Shown: positions 1-12,337, counted from the stretch's first letter. The stretch is DNA of 64,000 nt from Pagrus major (GCF_040436345.1 NC_133225.1:19510040-19574039); one strand, 5' to 3'. Notes: a model not told the origin generated them from the letters alone. Numbers and translations are program-made.

Positions 1-54
1 AAGTGGTAGCCATTAGTGAGCTACGTGGGTGGATTTTTTTTGTATACGGTTGGA

Positions 55-185
55 CAAAGCCACACCAGCCAGTCCCCCGTTTCTAACCTCAGTGCTAAGC
101 TAAGCTAAGTCGCTGTTTGCTGTAGCCTTATATTTAACTGACACAAATGAGAGTAAAGCCATTTAAATTAGAGCCCCTCGTTTTT
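55..185. repeat. Interspersed repeat, family A (copy 1)
   Basis: A stretch with the core TGCTAAGCTAAGCTAA followed by a TGTAGC..ATATTTAACTG segment aligns by eye with a second copy at about 15500-15682. It resembles a short non-autonomous DNA-transposon-like repeat common in fish genomes. No clean terminal repeats or target duplications were found, so the ends are approximate. Confidence 0.45.
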
Positions 186-1464
186 TTTCTAGGACCTGCA
201 TTTGCATTTGTACACTATTAAGTGCTTCTTCAATGAGAAGAAATCAATTGAAAGTGTATAACTACGCTTACAGACAGTAGAGCAAGACTTTGCCGATTAG
301 ACCCCGGAGATGTTCATCTTCATTAAGCACAGGCCCATGAAGTTAGGACATAGGTGGAATCCCCTGGAGTCTGGATGCTGCTGCTGGTGGAGTAGCACCA
401 GCAAATAGAAGAGGAAACCTTTTATTTGATTCACCTGGCTCATCCTGAGGGACAAGGTGGATGAGGAGGTGGTGCGTAGCTCACCTGCAAGTCTACAGGT
501 AAGAAAGACAGAAGTGAGGTGATATTTGAAGAACATTATCAGCTCTTCATGTAACACTAATCAAGCGTATTCTGCGGGTTGAATAAGAGAAAAGATTAAC
601 TTTGATTGGCAGTGTGGCTGATTAAAGTTGATGTCACAGAAGAAGCCCTCACTTCGCCAAAAGGTGTAATTTGAAGCCCTGGCGAGCTTTTGAGGCAATC
701 ACTCCACACATTCAAATCCAATTAAATCATTTTGTCACATTGCCTCATTGGGTCTTACAATCTGTACAGCTACATCCTCAGTCCTTATACACTCAATTCG
801 AGTGAGGAAAAACGTGCCATATTGGGAAAAAAATGAAAAAAACCCTCTTAACAGGGGGAAAAAAAGACGGACAAAACCTCAGGAAGAGCCACTCTCCCAG
901 GATGGACAGACATGCAGTAGATGTCGCATGTACAAAACAGAACAACAAAATCACAATTTACAAATTGCATTGGCAGAATATCTGATACAAATTATTTAAT
1001 ATATATAAAGTGCGTGAATCCAGGTGGACGACTGAGCAGGCCGAGCCATCACCAAGTGGTGCACGAGCGACACGACCTCCTCTCCACCAATTTTACAGAA
1101 GTACAGATATAAGGAGATAGTAAGAATGATCCAGGGTATGACGATCCTGATCTGTTAATATGCGAGGCAGCGGGAGCCAGGAGAAAGAGATGTTCCCAAG
1201 GGCCCATGGTCCATCAGAAGGAAGCCTGAATGAAAAGAGAGGAGGAGGAGGAGGAGGAGAAAGCTATAGAGAGAGGACAGTGAGAGAGCGACATGGCTTG
1301 CAGTTTGACAGGACAGAAAACAAAGTACAAAAGTTAGAGAAATGCATTGTTAATCAGAATAAACATAATGGCAGGACAATGTGAATTCTAATACTATAGG
1401 TAGGAGACTCATTGAGACTGAGACCGACCCACTAAAGAAGCTAGCAATCGAAGTCAAGGACTAA
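186..1464. other. Intergenic, no gene recognised
   Basis: Non-coding, AT-rich sequence. Short open frames here show no recognisable protein motif. A GGA microsatellite lies at 1238-1260. Confidence 0.5.
1238..1260 (+). repeat. (GGA)n microsatellite
   Basis: Seven to eight GGA/GAG units in a row within purine-rich DNA. Confidence 0.85.
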
Positions 1465-1689
1465 TCAAAGGTTAAAGTACGTTTTGAGTTTAGATTGTCT
1501 GATGTCAGCTGGGAGATTATTCCAGAGGAAGAGGGCACGAGAGGAAAAAGCCCCGCAGTCAGCTGACTTCTTCTTAACCCTGGGAACCATCAGTAGCCCT
1601 GAACTCTGAGAGTGTAATGCCTGAGGTGGAATATATGGTTTAATGAGATAGGACAGGCAGTGTACAGTTTTGTATGTCATCAGCAGCAC
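1465..1689 (-). pseudogene. LINE ORF2 C-terminal fragment
   Basis: The minus strand encodes about 74 residues containing the blocks TYKTVHCLS, PYIPPQALHSQ, GLLMVPRVKKKS and LWNNLPADIR, ending LKTYF. This order and the LWNxLPxxIR block are typical of the C-terminal end of fish LINE reverse transcriptase polyproteins (L2/CR1-like groups). The fragment has no RT core and is 5'-truncated, as LINE insertions usually are. The adjacent sequence to about 1780 looks like a second fish repeat family. The exact LINE clade cannot be given by eye. Confidence 0.5.
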
Positions 1690-3034
1690 CTTAAATTTTG
1701 ATCTGACATGAATTGGGAGCCAGTGCAGTGAGGCTAAGATTGGTGTAATATGATCAAATGTATTGATGCATTGTCATCATTCATATACCCGGGGGCAAGG
1801 AGGTAACACATGTGCCTCCAAGATGGATGCACATGTCCTACATGTACCATCATTTCTTTTGGTGAGCTGACATGTGCAATAATTCCCTGAATTAAATATT
1901 TACAAGAAGAAGAAACGTGCGGCGCAATAAGTGGAAATGTGTCTGCTTTAAGGATGAATTGTGTTTGTGAGCTAGATAAACCCACAGTGTACAACTGAAA
2001 GGTGGAATAATCACATGTTCAGATTTATCACATGAATCATGCTCGTACGACTTTGTTCTGCAATCGTTGTGTTTACTGAAACTTGTGACGTCCTCATAAA
2101 TTTCCTTGGTCAGACTAAAGCTGCATTGAATGCTACTTACATGGGATCTCCATGGAGATGTGTAGGCAGCAAAAGGAGAGGTTTGCTTACATTGAACTGT
2201 TTACTAAAGGCCACACGCCTCTAAGAAAACACCTCTCAGCTGTTTAGCCCTTTTCAGGAAATGTGAATGCAAAGTACATTAAATGCAGCATGAGAGGTTC
2301 AGGTGAGAGTCTTCACAATAAGTAGAGAACCTCAAGTGTTGTGAAATGAATCAGATGGATTATTTAACTGATTCTACATGGTAAGAAGAACCAGTTGAGC
2401 TTGTGTAACAGTGGGTAGAGCATCATGAAATGGGACCCCAATGTATGACTCTCTAGTAGATTGCACATGGGTGTATTAGTATATTTCTGATGGGCTTCTC
2501 TCTCTCTCGCCTTGTTGTCTTCTGCTTCCCATCTGTGAACCTGCATAGCTGAGGCTGATCAGCTGCTGTAAATGAAGTTGCCTAACTGTTGCAGAAAACG
2601 GCCAACCGCTGCAAAAATGAGAGCAAAGTTGTTACTGGAAGAATTATAGCAATATATAAACAGTTATAGAATGGTTAAGGTTAGATAAAGACATGGCTCT
2701 GACCGATTACCTATAGCTATATATAGCAGTTAATATCTAAAGCACTATGTTGTAGGTACCAATGTTGTATAGGTACCAATCATATATTCATGTATAAATG
2801 CTTCCTCCTTGCTGAATATCATATAATCATGGAGGTTCAGTCCCCTGTGCACTTGTATTAGATACAGCACGAAATGAAATGGCATTGAAGTGGTTTGCAT
2901 TGTCAGAGAGTGTTTGCTCTCCAGCCACTGCCACTGTCTTAAAAGAGCCACATCTCATGACCCTACACCGAGGTACAGGGCCATTAAGTATGGAAGAGCA
3001 TAAACACTAGAATCAGGGATTTTAGATGAGCCTG
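1690..3034. other. Intergenic, no gene recognised
   Basis: No ORF with a recognisable family and no RNA gene was seen. The first 90 bases may belong to a repeat continuous with the LINE-like fragment. Confidence 0.5.
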
Positions 3035-3090
3035 CTGCCTCCGCGATCCAACCCCGGATAAGTGGAAGAAAATGGATGGATGGATGGATA
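3035..3090 (+). repeat. SINE/LINE 3' tail with (GGAT)n
   Basis: A CCGCGATCCAACCCCGGATAAG-like segment runs into GTGGAAGAAAATGGATGGATGG. This is the characteristic 3' end of a very abundant fish retroposon, followed by its tetranucleotide tail. The body of the element is not recognisable upstream. Confidence 0.55.
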
Positions 3091-3221
3091 TTAGACCTAT
3101 TAAGATGCTTATTAACATTAAAGAGGCTGTATAAGGGTTTATAATAGTGAGTGCCTTATCAATATTAATACATATTCCATTATGCATTTGTTATCACTTA
3201 ACTATGCACTTATTAAAAGTT

Positions 3222-3330
3222 AAGGGGCACTATGTAGTTTTCGAGAAGAAATTCAAACTGAGAATTTACAATATTAACAAAGGAATTAATACAAACTCAG
3301 AAATATGTATTTTTTACATAACTGAATAAA
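3222..3330 (+). repeat. MITE-like repeat, family B (copy 1)
   Basis: Begins AAGGGGCACTATGTAGTTTT and continues with ACAAACTCAGAAATATGTAT. The same two blocks occur in reverse orientation at about 48720-48906, and the terminal block recurs near 44860-44890. This supports a non-autonomous DNA transposon family with AAAGGGGCACT-like ends. Confidence 0.55.
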
Positions 3331-4744
3331 AAGCTGTTCAGTGAGTGAAGATGTTTTTTTTCTGATTAAAATGTCTTATAATTAAATAGTTCACCTTTAA
3401 CTATACATTTTTTGCAGCTACAAGATCTAAAGCAGAACCAGTGCCTTATTCAGGTTAATAAATCATGTATCATTCACTTAACTATAGTTTAATAGTTTAT
3501 AAGTTTTATAGTAAGCTCCATGTAGAGTTCATTCACATAGTGCTGGCAAAATGTGAATGAATAATAGAGAGTACAGGAGTCTGGTGAGTACTGAATTCAT
3601 TTTCCTGAATTTAACCACACAGACACACACACACACCTGGTGTATGCTGCTGCTCGCGAACGTTAGCTTGCGGCTAGTGTACAGTAAACTGGCTGTCTGG
3701 GGCAGAAAACCACTGCACGAGTAACGCAAATAAACACAAGTGTTCCTGCCGTCAAACTCCTTTCACTGTTGATGCATCCACCATTAAACATCACTGCTCA
3801 CTGCTGAAAATCTATCTGACGTGACTCGGGCACAAATGTTCACAGATGAGGGAATGTTTTAAAGTTTTATTTGTGTTAACTTGGCAAAAGCAACCAAATG
3901 AAACGTGCCATTACCTTGAGTAAACTTGTGGATTTCTCTGTGTTTGAACATTGTTTGAAACCCTTCTGATAATGCGAGTGAACTCAACAAAATATATAAC
4001 TATGGTCTCGTTATTAGTTTGCAGACATTTTAACGTAGAATTCCTACATATCATATCTTTAAAGGCATTTCTTTTTTCTTGAATACTACTGTAAATTTGA
4101 AGTTGAATAAAATCAAGCTGCTGCAATGACAGAAAACCACCGTAGGACTGAGACTGAAACCTTGATTCATCACACAAGCACTGCATTTGACACCAAAACA
4201 GTGACAGCTATGAATCCGTCACAGTGCAGAGAGAGAGCAGTACATCTCTATGGTTAGACTGGATAAATCCATTTCAAATGATGACAAGGAGGTACTCCTT
4301 GAAAATTGCTGTTGTTTTAGAGCACCTTGTGGCCAATAGCAAATACTGGTGATGATGGTCTAACAGAGCACTCAAGGAGAAGAAAGATATGCCGCAGTGC
4401 AGATGGAGGATTAACAGCAGGTGTAGTGTAGTTTTCACTGGACTGTATGAATCACCACTATGGTGCTAATCTCAACGATTTCATGTTTTTCAATGCTTCT
4501 AAAAAGTTCTTCCAATTGTTAATCTTCTTTTAAAGTGGGAGCCTCAGGTAGTACACATCACAAGTGAGAAATGGTTTCAGTAGACTTCTGACCTTTCTGT
4601 GTGAATGGCTTCCAATAGCAACACCAGGTATGGAGCAGTGGTGTCACCAGGTCATTTTGTCATGGCTAACCTGAACATTTTGTGGATTTTTCCAAACAAC
4701 GAGGAAAGGTAAACATTTAGATTTTGCAGTTACTTTTGTCTCCT
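3331..4744. other. Intergenic, no gene recognised
   Basis: AT-rich non-coding sequence with a short CA run near 3620-3636. No protein family or structured RNA was recognised. Confidence 0.5.
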
Positions 4745-4925
4745 GTAGTTTAGGAGGTAGAGCAGGTCGTCCACTAATAAGAAGGGTGATGGTTTGAAGT
4801 GACCTTGGGCAAGATAGTGAACCCCAGATTTCTCCCGATGGCTGTTCCATCTGTGTGTGTGAATGGCTTCCCATAGAAATATCGTGAGGCGCTTTGGATA
4901 GGAAGCACTGTATTGCTCCTGTTGA
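4745..4925 (+). repeat. tRNA-derived SINE (degenerate)
   Basis: The segment GGAGGTAGAGCAGGTCGTCC resembles a tRNA-derived A box. A degenerate B-box-like GATGGTTTGAAG follows, then the fish SINE body CCTTGGGCAAGATAGTGAACC and a GCGCTTTGGATA tail block. The 149-codon open frame on the opposite strand runs through this repeat and is not treated as a gene. Confidence 0.55.
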
Positions 4926-6867
4926 GCAGGTTGACAAATTACATGGCAGCTTCTGCCACCAACGTATGAATCTGTGCATAAATGAGACAAGTGTTGGTAG
5001 GCTAGACAAGTGTGGTATATATGCAAGTCCATTCACCATTGCTTTGTTCTGTCTTTCTGTCTTCCTGCTGTCCAACATGTTGGTCCAGAGCAAGAAATTT
5101 GATCACTACGAGCAAGAATTCCATGCTTTGGAAATTCATGTTACCCTGACGATGAATCACAATGCTGTTTGGTGACCTGTAGACCTTTGTTTAGCACCAT
5201 CATCAGGCCAAACTGTCCACTTGTGCTCAAAGAAATGGACCAAACCCAAATCTAAGTGCGTGAGCACATTCCCAATAGTTCTGGTTTCAAGGCTCAATTC
5301 CAATGTACGGTTTACCCTTTCCACTCTTCCCCTCTGTTCATGCCTTGGGGTACGGCGTCACGATTCTTGTTGGGAAGGTTGAAATGGAGGTTTTTCAGAG
5401 GCACACTTCAAATCAAGGGTTATGACAACTCTCTGTTGTTTCAATATATTGTGGTCCTGTTCTTTAGTTTGCTGATGTCTCTGTAGTAGCTAGCTAGCTA
5501 GTTAATGCTACATTGTTCTGCTGATTTCTGCATAACAGTCCCACATTTTGGTGTTGTTCAATGCTGCATTCCTCCTCTTTTATGACACATGACACCTGAA
5601 ATTTAACTAAAGTTGAGCAGTGAAGTTGCTGCACTTGATACCACTCCTCTAATGTCAGTGCAGACAGGCAGGGGAGGAGCATAAGTTGCTAATATTAGGC
5701 TATAAAGCATCACTTTATTTGATGACGTGATTGAAAGTGGACAATTTGTAAGCATCCATGCTGAGGGGAAAGAGGGTACTGGAAAATGAGAGGTAGGGGT
5801 AAAAAAAACAACTGGAAATCATCTAAAAGCATTTGAAAATTTATTTCATTTGAAATTCATTTCATGTTGTTTTCCATAGTGATGGATAACATCTCAGCAC
5901 AAAGAATACTTTGAACCATAAAAAACATTACAACATAGAGCAGAAATTACTTTAACACGTGTATCATCACTGTAAGCAGTACACATACCTGACGAGCATT
6001 TTTGTTATCTGAACATGGCAATTTCCTTTACAGCACATATCTTTACAGACAATGCAAGTGATGAGAATCTTTCTAATACAAATACAAATGATTACTTACT
6101 GTATACATTGTGGCTAACCCTGACATCATGGATGATTACAGCAGCAGTCTTGTGAATAGAATAGACATTCACTTTTCCATGATCTTATATCCATCCATCA
6201 TAATTATTTACATGTAAGACCCTTTTTTTTATAATCTTCGTCCTTTATATTGTGTATTGTTGTTGTGTTTCACATATCCTTACAGTACGTAACCAAGTGA
6301 AACCTCTGTCTGGCTTAGACCAGCTTTTGTATTCACTTGTCTACCTGGCTCATCTAACTTGTACAAATGCTGAGATTTGTAAATTGTATTTTATCATATT
6401 TTTCAAAATAAATAAATAAATAAAATAATAGTGTGCACACAAAATATGTTATCTGATTAAAATGGCTTTTGTACATTGAACTTTGGATGTTCTTTACACC
6501 GGAGAACTTAAGATGACATTCGAGTCTACATTCCTGCATGATTCCCAAAGGTTTGAGTTAGTGGTGTGCTTGAAAAAGTTTGGAATTCATTTTCGGTAAG
6601 TGATTTGCTGAGCTACTTATAAAGTTTTCAAAAGCAGCATAGTAACCCTTACACTGCAGTTTGACAGCTTCAGCAGAAGAGCGTGCCCTTTTTTTCTGCA
6701 GTTCTTCCAGTCAGACTATTTTAAGGTATTTAGCTCAAGCACCAGTTCAAAGAGGATGTTGATGACAGCTGATGAATGCGGTGGCTCTGAACTGGACAGT
6801 CTTTCTCAACACCATGTTATCTCACCAGTATTATGTCCCCCTTGACATACCCTTCAAGATGCTTTTT
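4926..6867. other. Intergenic, 3' flank of nmur1-like gene
   Basis: No coding family was recognised. A TAGC tandem tract sits at 5485-5502 and an AATA run near 6406-6425. The stretch just left of 6868 must hold the 3' UTR of the minus-strand receptor gene, but its polyadenylation site was not assigned. Confidence 0.5.
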
Positions 6868-7253
6868 TCAACATGTAAAACTCGTCTCATCTTTCATCCT
6901 CACATCTGCATCTTCTGCCTCGGCTTCAACAACAGCGGCCCCGTTGCTGAGCGGCGCATCACTCAGAGTGCTGCGGAGCGTCAGCCGGGTGACACTGAGC
7001 GAGTGTTTCCTGGGAGTGATGTGATGTGGCCGATGGCACATGACCTCCTTGAACATTTCTCGAAAGCGTGTGGACATGAGGTTGTACAGGATCGGGTTGA
7101 CTGTTGAGCTGAGGTAGAAAAACACTCCGGAGACAATGTGCACATATTCGAATATTTCATGGTGGTTGTCAGTCCAGTCGCTGATGAAACTCCACATGAG
7201 GCGGTCGGTGTGAAACGGGGCCCAGCAGATCGCGAAAACCACCACCAAAACGA
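6868..7253 (-). CDS. nmur1: Neuromedin-U receptor 1-like, coding exon 2 (terminal)
   Basis: This is the second coding exon of the receptor whose first exon is 11416-12337. The splice acceptor reads CTTTTCTTCCAG, ending at 7254. Joining after base 1 of the codon restores an uninterrupted TM6. The exon encodes residues 308-435. TM6 carries the class A CWAP motif (317-320), FHTDRLMW starts extracellular loop 3, and TM7 carries NPILY (360-364). A serine/threonine-rich tail follows ([15 protein letters not shown]) and the chain ends ..TSFTC at a TGA (6868-6870). Two exons give 435 aa, close to the usual size of vertebrate NMUR1. Confidence 0.9.
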
Positions 7254-7339
7254 CTGGAAGAAAAGCAAGAGAGAGAAAGAGACAATGTGGGATGGGTAGA
7301 GGGGATTTTAGTAGCAGTACATTGATTATTTGCTCTCTC

Positions 7340-7640
7340 TAGTCTCAAATTGATTTGTCCCTTTGGGGGCTGTGTGTCAATGACAGCCTTAGGTTTAGTT
7401 CTGTTATTGCCAGCCCATAGGCTGGCCTTGATGGTGTGTTTGTCGTAGGGGCCGGCAACCTCCCCCTATATAAAGGGCCAACATGACATCTTACATCATT
7501 AAAAATTTTAGCCCACCTCTTCCTCGCTTCCCACCAGCGAAGACGGTGTTCTGGTGAGACACTCACTCGTGCTACTTGGAGAACCGGGATTATGCAAATG
7601 ACCTAAAGTTCTCTTTCATAGCATTCATTTTGTGTCTCAC
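7340..7640 (+). repeat. Possible LTR or promoter-like remnant with TATA box
   Basis: A CCCCCTATATAAAGGGCC block, with a pyrimidine-rich CTCTTCCTCGCTTCCCACC about 50 bp downstream, looks like a core promoter of an LTR or DIRS-type retroelement. No flanking repeats or coding remnant was found, so this is only a suggestion. Confidence 0.25.
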
Positions 7641-7851
7641 TATGGGATAGACTGACTCCTGGATTGCTTGAGAGCCCATTACAGGAACCAGCCCTGACAG
7701 CAGACTTATTCTGGTGAATAATCCTCATTCCCAGATTCCCCTACACTCAGCACTATGTGAGCTAAGGAGTGTGCTGTAACATCCAGGCTGTAGAACACAA
7801 ATATCCTGAATAGAGACTCCCCTGGAAAAAGCCCAGGATGATGCCAGTCCG

Positions 7852-8240
7852 CTAGTACTGTGATTTTCAACCACTGTTCCGCGGCACACCAGTGTGTCGT
7901 GAGAGATCATCAGGTGTGCCGTGGGAAATTGTCCACTTATCTCTCAGATAACACAATTGACATAGACATATTGATGAAATGTCTGCAGACATCGGAAGCA
8001 TTGTTGATACGCATCAGTGGGAAATTTGCATTGCAACTTGATGAGTCTACGGACATTAGTGGACATGCTCAACTCCTGGCCAATGTGTGTTTTGTGGATG
8101 GAGACGTCATCTGAGAAAACTTCCTATTTTGGAAGGTATTGCCAGAAAAAACAACAGGAGAGGACATTTTTCAGGTCACATCAGAATATCTTGAACAAGG
8201 AGGACTTCAGGGGGAAAACTGCACGAGTGTCTGTACTGTC
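7852..8240 (+). pseudogene. hAT-type transposase fragment (broken)
   Basis: Starts with a hAT-terminus-like TACTGTGATTTTCAACCACTG. It then reads in one frame through GKFALQLDESTDISGHAQLL, a block typical of hAT transposases and of ZBED/SCAND3-like proteins derived from them. One TGA at 8112-8114 interrupts the frame. After it the same frame continues ENFLFWKVLPEKTTGEDIF to about 8240. Homology then stops, so the dimerisation part is missing. The 5' terminus lies beside mid-protein sequence, which indicates an internally deleted copy. It sits in antisense orientation in the nmur1 intron. Confidence 0.65.
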
Positions 8241-10452
8241 CGTATAGAAGCAGCTCCAGTATGTATACAGGCTCTGGCTGCTCTTGTGGTGTTCCCGCCG
8301 TTCCCAAGAGAGGCTTTCCCCTCGAAAGGTCAACCTGAAGCGCTAGCCTTCACCGCAACAGCTTGAGGGAAAATCGCACACAGTGGATGCACTCACCAGG
8401 TGACAACAGTCAGCTGGGGAATTTTCCCAGAGAGGTCATTACAAAATGCAAATACATTGAACTTGTATTACTGGAAAAATGAAATGCAACCCTAAATAGA
8501 ATCAATAACTGTTTTATTTCTTTGGCATTATAACTTTAAATACACATTTCAAAAAAATAATTGGAACTGTTTATATAATTCATTACTCTGTTAATTAATT
8601 AGAACAATATGATATCACAATGGGACACGTGTCAGTGTGGTTCGAAAGTTAATAGTGCATACAATCCCATGAGTTGGGAATAAGACTCAAAATCAATTTT
8701 CTTACAGATTTGACTTTAAAGGCTATATTATAAATTAATGGCTTATCTGTGTAAATCCCCTCATGACAGATACAAACATGATCCCTGCCCTGTACCTGAT
8801 CAGACGAATGCACCGAGCATTGTGATGTAATTAGTCTTGTCTGTTAAAACTAGAGAATCACAGCAGCTGATTTGAGACATCATGGAAAAAAATCTATCAA
8901 ACTATCACTGAAATCAGTTTGAAAGCACTGCTGCTGTTGAATGCTTTATGTATATCTGTATCATTTCAAGAGTGAGGGGCTGATTCAAGTAACCATCTCC
9001 AGTAGTATATACCATACATTTCTGAATGGTCTGACATACTGTATAAAACTGTCTAAAACTGTGGCTGGAGGTAAAATAGTCACAAATTCAAATAATTATA
9101 TACATTTTTCTCCCCATAGTTAACACCAAGCTGGACCTGTTTATGGTGTCACCATCAAAAGCAGTCACTCATTGTTGGGATTTGAACTGCGTACCATCTC
9201 TGACCTTTAGGCTATTGTTCTTTAAGTCATATTGATGCAAATCTTACAGGACCACTTTATAAAGATAGAAAACATAAATGTTATACTGTCTTGACCAAAT
9301 GTTGCATGAAATCAGAATCACAACCCCAGGGGTCTCATTGGTGACGTCTCTGAGGAGAAGTGTGAAAAGTAGTTGCCTGAATTTTGACAACTGCTGACAT
9401 CAGAGTCTTGCAAGGTTGTTTGTTTTATTCAGGTCAAAATCTCAACATATGTGTCTGTGCAAGCCAAGCATCTAAATCAATGTCAGAGCGTCATATTAAG
9501 ATAAGGACAAGATTAATACGTTCCCACTCTCATGCTTTTGCACCCTGAATGACATTGACTTCTACATATGCTCTCACCTTCACCTCTGAGCGATACGAAA
9601 GCACATGTGGGCTCCGTCAGTAGGCTTATATGAAGGTCTGTTTCAAAGCCTGTTAGATGTCAATGTGTCTGTGGAGGAACCTGGTTAATATTATCTGCAT
9701 GGTTGGTGTCACCTTTCATTATCATCTCATCTATAATAATCATGTTCATAAGCAACTGTAAGTAAGATATGCTTGGGGGAAATGAAATGCCTCATTAATT
9801 CCACTTTCAGACAGTGTTCATGCAGAAAATGTCAACATTTTTGACTTCTAACATTGTTAATTGGTGGGTGCAGCAGCAGCATCTGACTGAAGTGCTATTT
9901 CTGGAGTAAAAACCAAGTAATAATCTGTAATTTAAATGTAATTACATTAAATAGATAACAGATGTCAGGTGTGACTGGTTTTCTTATTTAAATTTCCCTT
10001 TCCTTTTAGATCAAAGCATATTATTGTTCGTCTTGCACTCATTTTTAAATTAATCAATTACAAATTTTGACATAAATGACTTGAAAGGGTAATCAAGTCT
10101 CAACATTTATTTTTTTTCTCTTGACAAAGCAAATGTTTGATCCTGACAGGACTACATTTCTTTTAACTTTGCCCTCCACATGACCAGATCATTTTTCACT
10201 GCTGGCCACCTCATGGTGTTCCTAGCAAGTTATTTCCTGCGTCTAAAAATTAGCGAGAGCCAGTTTCGCTAGTTAGGTATTGAGGCTGTCTCCCCTTTGT
10301 TGTCTAGAAAAAGAAAGCCCCCAGAAACAGTGAGCTGTGAGATGATTTTAGTTTTCATTGGCCTCAGCAGTAGTGCTGAATCATGTGATGAACACTGTCC
10401 TCAAAATTAATGTTGGCATCAGCCTCAAAACTCAACTATCAATTGGGCTTTA

Positions 10453-11320
10453 CAACCCTGATTCCAAAAAGTTGGGATGCGTGAAACATAAATAGAAATG
10501 GATTGCAACCATTTGCAATCGAACTATGTTTACCGACAATGCTTCCTGAGTGGTAATATCCTTTATTCAATCATGTGTTTTACAAAGTGATGAACCTTGC
10601 CCCATTCTTGCTTGTGAACGACTGCGGTCCGATTTAAAATACTTAAAATTAGTTAGAGATATCCGGTTATAGGGGCATATATGCATGTGCATGGATATGC
10701 AATAAAAGTCAAATGAAATGTGTCGCATTATTTTTGGGGACCAAAAATATTCACAAAACACAAAATAAAAATTCAGATGTGTCACAGAATAAACAATCAT
10801 GTCAAACACTAAAATATCCCAATATCTCCAGCTAGGTTTGAGTAATGTACACGACATGTTAAAAATGAAAAAGTTCCACGTTCATCCGGCAACATTCAAC
10901 ATCCTCAGAAATGTTTTTAATCGCTGAAGTATGCATGCCAGGCCAGCAGATGGCAGTGTAATTTAAACACCACAGAATAACAGCACGTGCCTGCGCCCAA
11001 TGTTTTCTTCTACTGAGCCAAGATGATTAATCAAATCTACACTTTGCGTGAAAGATTCTCAAAAGACTACACTCTGGAGCCTGGTGCCCCCGAAAACGCT
11101 GTTGTCGTGTGACGAATGGCCAAAACGCCATTTTCAAAAACCATTGTGGTGTTATCAGCCCCTGAGCCTATCGAGGATCCCTAATCATGATACTATTGCC
11201 TGTTATCAATGAACCGATTTACCTGTGGAATGTTCCAAACAGGTGTTTTTGGAACATTTCACAACTTTCCCAGTCTTTCATCTAACATTCAACAGCGTCC
11301 CAACTTTTTTGTCGGGGTTG
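10453..11320. mobile_element. Non-autonomous TIR DNA transposon (868 bp)
   Basis: The left end reads CAACCCTGATTCCAAAAAGT. The right end, reverse-complemented, reads CAACCCCGACAAAAAAGTTG. These are imperfect inverted repeats of about 26-28 bp. Each end is flanked by TA (10451-10452 and 11321-11322), a possible target duplication. There is no transposase. Related pieces occur at 32990-33195 and around 61930-61974. The superfamily is not assigned. It lies 95 bp from the exon 1 donor inside the nmur1 intron. Confidence 0.7.
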
Positions 11321-11415
11321 TAATTGTCCCATGAGCAAGTTTGCTTACAGGGGAGTTCGGCACACATCTCTGGTTAAAAGAGTCTCAATAAAGAGAAGGA
11401 AGGTTTGATACTCAC

Positions 11416-12337
11416 ACAACATCTTGGTGACCTGCCGGCGACGTGCCTTCTGCTGCTGTGTTCGGATGTTACAGAAGCTGTCCTGTCCAAAGCCCGACTT
11501 CGCCTCCAGTGCCTGACGCATCTTCTCCCGCTTCAGCTGCAGCCCGATAAGCATGTAGAGAGTGCTGATGGTAAGCATGGGTAGAATGAAAAATAGCAAG
11601 GTGGTCACCTGGATGGTCAGCTTGTACATCCAGTGCGGTTTTAATAGCGTACAGATGGCTGAGTCAGGGATCACCACGCTTATGTTCCCAGCAGGACCGG
11701 TTAAATTCCTGTGCAGGACGCCGATTCCATGGAGACTTGTGTTAGGCAGAGCACACAACACTGACACACCCCACACCGTCAGGATGACTCGCTTGGCATG
11801 GGTGCGTGTTACAACACACTTTGCGCGCAGGGGGTGCACTACAGCAATGTAACGCTCCACGCTCAGCGCCGTCACGTTCAGGATAGAAGCTAAGCAAACA
11901 GTCTCAAATAGGAATGTTTTGAAATAGCAGCCGCCCTTCCCCAGGAGAAAGGGGTAGTTCTGCCACAGCTCATACAGCTCTAACGGCATGCCGAGCAGCA
12001 GCACCAGCAGGTCTGACACCGCCAGGCTGAACAAGTAGTAGTTTGTTGGCGTCCACATCACTTTGTTGCGTGCGATGACGGTACACGTCAGCACATTGCC
12101 CAACACGCCTACCAAGAAGATGACCAGGTAGATAAGGCACACGGGAAGGAACACAGGCGATCGACGAGGACCAAGATAATTCTGCAAGTACTCTTCATTT
12201 GTTAGACATGCATCATCCAGATCCACATGACTGCCGTTCATGCTGGATGTCAGATTGGCACACTCTTCCCTTGGAGGACAAAGCCACCCACCTTTCTCGG
12301 CAATTAGGTCCAAAGAGCAGTTGTAAGAAGCGGACAT
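11416..12337 (-). CDS. nmur1: Neuromedin-U receptor 1-like, coding exon 1
   Basis: Encodes residues 1-307 and the first base of codon 308 of a class A GPCR for neuromedin U/S-type peptides, expected at the plasma membrane and coupled mainly to Gq/11. Visible landmarks: N-glycosylation sequons near the N terminus (NCS at 6, NLT at 28, NGS at 34), TM1 about 62-88 with GN at 80-81, TM2 LAVSD (D109), ECL1 WQNYPFLLG, disulfide cysteines C137 and C229, ERY at 161-163, and [13 protein letters not shown] LPNTSLHGI after TM4. ECL2 carries two further sequons (N211, N218). The TM5-ICL3 region ends RRRQVTKML. Sequence blocks match NMUR1 better than NMUR2. The ATG at 12337 has A at -3. The donor is GTGAGT; reading on gives a false extension, and splicing to 7253 restores MLFVLVVVF. 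Confidence 0.92.

Larger units (their letters stand above)
7254..11415 (-). other. nmur1 intron (4162 bp)
   Basis: GT-AG intron between the two coding exons; the minus-strand donor is GTGAGT at 11415-11410 and the acceptor TTCCAG ends at 7254. It contains a TATA-bearing repeat-like stretch (about 7340-7640), a decayed hAT transposase fragment (7852-8240) and a TIR transposon (10453-11320). Bases 8241-10452 show no recognisable gene. Confidence 0.85.

Noticed and set aside
4644..5093. 149-codon minus-strand open frame
   Set aside because: It runs antisense through a degenerate tRNA-derived SINE and shows no protein family or splice context.
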